Positions 61,401 through 64,000 of a stretch of DNA of 64,000 nucleotides are shown here, piece by piece. The notes under the pieces were generated by a model that saw only the letters and a list, made by a program, of their open reading frames with translations, made no database searches and was not told where the DNA came from. The first letter of the stretch is position 1; each line of letters begins with the position of its first letter. Source of the stretch: Cephalotus follicularis (lineage: Eukaryota; Streptophyta; Magnoliopsida; Oxalidales; Cephalotaceae); assembly GCA_001972305.1 (NCBI GenBank), contig BDDD01000184.1, positions 156,452 to 220,451 on the forward strand, in the 5' to 3' direction. The position numbers were made by a program, and so were the translations under genes.

Positions 61401-63748
61401 CACACCTGCCTATGGCTCCAATTAAACACATCACAAACAGAGTGCCAAAGAGGGCAAGTATAAGTTTGTCAAGTTTCCTCTCTAATGTACTTCTTTTGGA
61501 AGGAACATTCATGGCATTCATCATAACCTGGAAAAAATATGAGAAAAAATACTATTAAGATATAGATAAATGCATTTTGAGCCTATAAACAATAAACTGA
61601 CTGAAGAGAAACAAGGATTATAGAGAAAACACTACATATATGTTAAAAACAAATAAAGAAATAGCACATAAACATAATCATAATCATAATCATAATCACT
61701 TGCTTTAAGATATAAAGGAAAACGTATAAAACAGGCCAACATAATTTAAAGTAAAAGTTCTTTGTCTTCACACGTCACAAAAGGTACCATAGCCCTAAAA
61801 CAGGAAACCAAAGCACAAATTAATATATTTTGATTAGAGACATGAACAACGGATGGAGGGGAAATAAAGAAAAAAAACTATTACCCTTAAATTGTCTTGT
61901 ATATGTATTACTACAAATTATGTTGCATGCTTGATAACAAACCTTTGTTTCATGGCCTGTAAAAACAACAGCCCCAACAATGTACTCGGTGTTCCTGAGA
62001 CTGCAGCCCTGAAAGCACAACATCAGCCCTAATGAGTTTATAATGTTGCAATTTCTAAAAAAAGGCAGCCAGAGAAGTCCACAAACACAACATTCTGACT
62101 TAACTCCTATTACCATAAAGTCAAAAACATATAACTAATAAAGTATTTAAGAAATAAGGATCATACTCTCAATAAAATTTGGTTTGGAGTGAGAGGCAGT
62201 GTTTGTTTTTGCACGATGAGATTGCCAGTGAAAGTGTACAATGAATTGTTTGGTTGCTCACACTGAACTTCACCTGCAAACAGCAAAAGAAATGCTATCA
62301 AAAAATATATAAAAAAGTTGAAGTGAAGAGAGAGAAGCAAAAGAGTTCACTCATTTTATATGCATCAAGAAAATCCACACCCATCAAACTTAAATACTAC
62401 TTCTGCTCCCATCAAACTTAAATAATACTTCTGTTATGTGTGCTAAATCTGGTAGACGTCTTGTCAAATTGGATAAAGAAGATAGCTGATGATTAAAAAT
62501 ACTCCTATTACCATCAACATTCTGACTTAACTCCTATTACCATCAAATTAAATAATACTCCTGCATTATGAGAATCAACTGCACACGCAACATGAGATAT
62601 TGATTTAAAAAAACCAAATGCAGCCCAAAGATTATGTATAGAAAAATAAATTGAGTAAAGCTTGACAAAAGTCATAGAATTGACTACGATTATCTCAATT
62701 ACCAGCAATGAAATCAGAAGGACAATCATTAACAACAAGAAGCAAAGAGCAGAAAGAATATACTGCTACAGTTCATTGCTCTGAAATAAAATATCTAAGA
62801 GGAAATTCTTACAAAAACATGGCTTTCGTAAATGTCATTTCCAAAAAAATGAATATACAAACAAAGAAAAACAAGCTTTGTTGCCCATGATCTTAATGTG
62901 CAGGAGATGAAGTAATCAGCTCAAGCCTATCAACTTGAAGATTTCGCGAAGGGCAAAGTGATGGCAAAGTGGGAAACACAAACAATAGGACAGTGAAAAA
63001 GATAAGGCAGAAAGCATTTTAAGGATTTTGGTAAAGTCTGGCTAAGAGCATAGCTATCCCGTAAAAGGCACAAAAGACTAAACCACTAAATAGCTGGAAA
63101 GCTCTGAACATTGATAGGAGTAAATAACGCAGTGGAAATATAAAGAGATCAAAAGAGAGGGATAAACACAACACCAATTTGGTTGTCTTCTGGTAAGTTA
63201 AGCCAGGGAAAGAGAAAGATAATTCTTTCTATTTATTAATTCTGAAAATATCAAGACTCTAAAAAGAAACAACCCTCTTATATATTGAGGAAATAAATCC
63301 TATTCAAAATAAAATCCGACTGCTACAGTCCACATAAACAGTAACATGCGAACAGTTTTTTTTTTTTTTACTGCTGCTGCAACAGTAAATAAACTTGATT
63401 AAAGAAACGTTAAACTGATAACCAGGATTGAATTTAACAATAGGCTAAACCTTTAAATTCAGAGGCTTTCTCAGGAGTCAAGTAATCCCAAGTCCTTTCC
63501 AATGCCTTTCTAATCTTCAAATTTGTTTCCCCATCCAAATTTGAAGTCTGAAATCAAAAGGAAATATTTAAAAAGTTAGCACATTAATAAATTTTACCTA
63601 ACACTTGCAAAACATGCAATTCCATATCATAAACTCAGACAGAAACAATTAGAAAAGAAACAAAACGCACCTCAATATAGCAGACACCATCTGGATTTGT
63701 ACTAGCTAGAAAAATAAGATCAGCAGGAAAAACTCCATCATGCTTCAC
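42716..63748 (-). CDS. ALA3: P4-type phospholipid-transporting ATPase (flippase), ALA3-like, 5' partial
   Basis: Twenty-two exons, 5' to 3' on the minus strand: 63671-63748, 63451-63547, 62167-62273, 61943-62008, 61406-61527, 61241-61325, 61065-61142, 60836-60952, 60494-60643, 60290-60394, 59496-59638, 59040-59141, 58890-58953, 58590-58802, 57586-57751, 57347-57426, 57014-57253, 44766-44987, 44521-44688, 43961-44317, 43765-43871, 42716-43022. All borders are GT-AG and all phases agree, giving 3174 bases (1057 residues and a stop). Known Arabidopsis ALA3 has about 1213 residues, so roughly the first 155 (cytosolic N-terminus and first two membrane segments) lie beyond the window. The P4 signatures DGET, PISL, DKTGT, TGDK and GDGAND are all present. 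Family knowledge: ALA3 flips phospholipids to the cytosolic leaflet at the Golgi together with an ALIS beta subunit and supports vesicle formation. The gene looks intact. The gene symbol rests on recalled similarity, strongest at the C-terminus. Confidence 0.93.
43765..44688 (-). CDS. ALA3: Flippase exons for membrane segments 5-10
   Basis: Three exons (44521-44688, 43961-44317, 43765-43871) rich in hydrophobic segments. They include [38 protein letters not shown], the [17 protein letters not shown] loop, [19 protein letters not shown] and [20 protein letters not shown]. They form the C-terminal membrane domain, which in this family also contacts the ALIS/CDC50 beta subunit. Confidence 0.92.
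44766..44987 (-). CDS. ALA3: Flippase exon with the GDGANDV motif
   Basis: This 74-codon exon lies immediately downstream of the 12-kb intron (acceptor TACCTGCAG, donor AAG then GTTTGAC). It starts [20 protein letters not shown] and contains [20 protein letters not shown], the Mg-binding part of the P domain. The start of membrane segment 5 ([20 protein letters not shown]) follows. Confidence 0.93.
45457..45605. repeat. GAA/TTC triplet repeat tract in the intron
   Basis: A pure (GAA)n run of about 44 bases (45457-45500) is followed by a degenerate GAA/GAAT/GAAGTC-rich tract to about 45605, ending just left of the copia insertion site. On the transcribed strand of the flippase gene it reads as TTC repeats. 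Confidence 0.9.
45625..45810 (+). repeat. Copia 5' LTR
   Basis: It is 186 bp, from TGTTGGAGGCTTATG to ATTCTTTAACA, followed directly by the PBS. It includes the inverted word GGGCTTTAGCCC (45668). Confidence 0.92.
46207..46273 (-). ncRNA. tRNA-like sequence in the copia leader
   Basis: The minus strand contains GGTTCGATCCCGACC, a T-arm/B-box-like word. A 5-bp GCGCC/GGCGC pairing of the two ends could be an acceptor stem. The A box and T stem are poor, so it is at best a decayed tRNA or tRNA-derived fragment, not a functional tRNA gene. Confidence 0.3.
48474..49196 (+). pseudogene. LINE ORF1 (nucleic-acid-binding protein), 5'-truncated
   Basis: It opens inside the conserved plant LINE ORF1 domain (DUF4283-like: [32 protein letters not shown]). 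A zinc knuckle [14 protein letters not shown] and a Gly/Lys-rich tail follow. The frame is open to the TGA at 49194-49196, which overlaps the ORF2 start ATG (49193) in an ATGA. ORF1 proteins coat the LINE RNA. The missing N-terminus makes this a pseudogene. Confidence 0.85.
49193..52772 (+). pseudogene. LINE ORF2 (endonuclease and reverse transcriptase), broken
   Basis: The endonuclease part (49193 to about 50059) has [12 protein letters not shown], the [12 protein letters not shown] catalytic region and [10 protein letters not shown]. The reverse transcriptase has [80 protein letters not shown] and the active site [10 protein letters not shown] (51253-51282). The tail carries a plant zf-RVT-type domain ([20 protein letters not shown], then [16 protein letters not shown], to 52772). 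Reading is interrupted about five times (near 50057, 50890, 51037, 51543 and between 52200 and 52530). Confidence 0.88.
55229..55482 (+). repeat. Copia 3' LTR
   Basis: It is 254 bp, from TGTTAGAGACTTATG to ATTCTTTAACA, preceded by the PPT. It is longer than the 5' LTR because a (TG)n(TA)n tract has expanded in it. Confidence 0.92.
55342..55421. repeat. (TG)n(TA)n compound microsatellite in the 3' LTR
   Basis: About 31 bases of TG/GT repeats are followed by about 48 bases of TA repeats. The 5' LTR has only a short ATATATATATAT at the same place, so the tract grew after insertion. Confidence 0.93.
55488..57013. other. Intron remainder, AT-rich, no gene
   Basis: This is flippase intron sequence to the right of the copia insertion. 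It holds long A and T runs and small imperfect repeats only (for example related phrases ATCCAACAGTTGAAT at 56336 and AATCCAACCGTTCAAT at 56503). I see nothing coding. Confidence 0.6.
57014..57751 (-). CDS. ALA3: Flippase exons returning to the P domain
   Basis: Three exons (57586-57751, 57347-57426, 57014-57253). The first carries [19 protein letters not shown] and the hinge [19 protein letters not shown]. The second encodes a short segment, [19 protein letters not shown]. The third has [20 protein letters not shown] and ends [15 protein letters not shown], directly before the 12-kb intron. Confidence 0.92.
58590..60394 (-). CDS. ALA3: Flippase exons for the nucleotide-binding (N) domain
   Basis: Five exons (60290-60394, 59496-59638, 59040-59141, 58890-58953, 58590-58802). 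Recognisable stretches are [80 protein letters not shown] and [13 protein letters not shown]. The CKGAD word that binds ATP in P-type ATPases is split by the intron between 58890 and 58802. Confidence 0.92.
60494..60643 (-). CDS. ALA3: Flippase exon with the catalytic phosphorylation site
   Basis: This single 50-codon exon starts [19 protein letters not shown]. The Asp of DKTGT is the residue that forms the acyl-phosphate intermediate. The downstream [19 protein letters not shown] begins the link to the nucleotide-binding domain. Confidence 0.95.
60836..61527 (-). CDS. ALA3: Flippase exons for membrane segments 3-4
   Basis: Four exons (61406-61527, 61241-61325, 61065-61142, 60836-60952). A conserved [20 protein letters not shown] is followed by a hydrophobic segment ([19 protein letters not shown]), an exoplasmic loop and a second hydrophobic segment ([20 protein letters not shown]). 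PISL replaces the PEGL of ion-pumping P-type ATPases, a P4 hallmark linked to lipid transport. The last exon ([21 protein letters not shown]) leads to the phosphorylation site. Confidence 0.92.
61943..63748 (-). CDS. ALA3: Flippase exons for the actuator (A) domain
   Basis: Four exons (63671-63748, 63451-63547, 62167-62273, 61943-62008). They encode [18 protein letters not shown], then [20 protein letters not shown] with the DGET dephosphorylation loop of P4-ATPases, then [17 protein letters not shown] and [20 protein letters not shown]. The first exon starts in phase 0 after TTTGGTGCAG. The DGET glutamate is the residue known in this family to drive dephosphorylation coupled to lipid transport. 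Confidence 0.92.
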
Positions 63749-64000
63749 CTGCACCAAAGAACTTAGAAGATTTATGATATTGATAAAATTATGGGACAAG
63801 GGAATATCCTTGTCATAGGATATAACTTATATCCTTTTTCACTTTAATTACCGAACATACAGATCATATTTCATAAATCCAACCATTGAAATAAATGTTT
63901 TATTTGTATAAATTTAACATGCCAAATTTCAAATTAATTGATATCTCTAACTATTTCATCTTGTCTTAAAAATTCAACCGTTTTATAATTTTATCATTTA
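63749..64000 (-). other. ALA3: Flippase intron running out of the window
   Basis: Sequence upstream of the first visible exon, starting from its acceptor (TTTGGTGCAG). It is AT-rich, with no exon found before the window edge, so the upstream exons lie beyond 64000. Confidence 0.75.

Overview
This is a window of a flowering-plant (probably eudicot) nuclear genome. It holds one host gene with typical plant introns, very AT-rich sequence, abundant Ty3/gypsy and Ty1/copia LTR sequence, a plant L1-type LINE and a non-autonomous hAT element. I cannot name the species.

Positions 1-41530 are a repeat nest with no host gene that I can recognise. It is built mainly from long (about 2.2-2.75 kb) LTRs of two families. 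Family A reads TGTAACACCC...GTATTACA and family B reads TGTCACACCCCG...GGTCATTACA. Four solo LTRs have recognisable 5-bp target duplications: 9557-12104, 12511-14681, 19598-22350 and 24316-26849. Two gag-bearing gypsy fragments (2358-3831 and 6149-6935, minus strand) keep parts of an internal region, and the first has only gag between its primer-binding site and polypurine tract. Copia remnants lie around 5987-6148, 15301-19597, 27161-27881 and 38372-41530. The last two are halves of one SIRE-like gag region separated by about 10.7 kb of younger insertions. The 5' LTR of that SIRE-like element holds a 689-bp hAT element with 8-bp target duplications.

Positions 42716-63748 (minus strand) hold 22 consecutive exons of a P4-type phospholipid flippase, closest by recall to Arabidopsis ALA3. 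They encode the last 1057 residues; the first roughly 155 residues lie beyond the right edge. All exons join in phase with GT-AG borders, and the P4-ATPase motifs are present, so the gene looks functional. One intron (44988-57013) is 12 kb long because a Ty1/copia element (45625-55482, target duplication AAGGT) inserted there in the opposite orientation. A 5'-truncated LINE (about 48470-53095) later inserted into that copia element.

The most unusual pattern is a recurring short palindrome with a GTCGAC core. It occurs as loosely spaced clusters in most of the LTRs, in three arm versions (CAGTCGACTG, GCGTCGACGC and AAGACGTCGACGTCTT). A 174-bp higher-order minisatellite (28525-28929) and a GC-rich 58-bp tandem block (34590-34760) also lie inside LTR-derived DNA.
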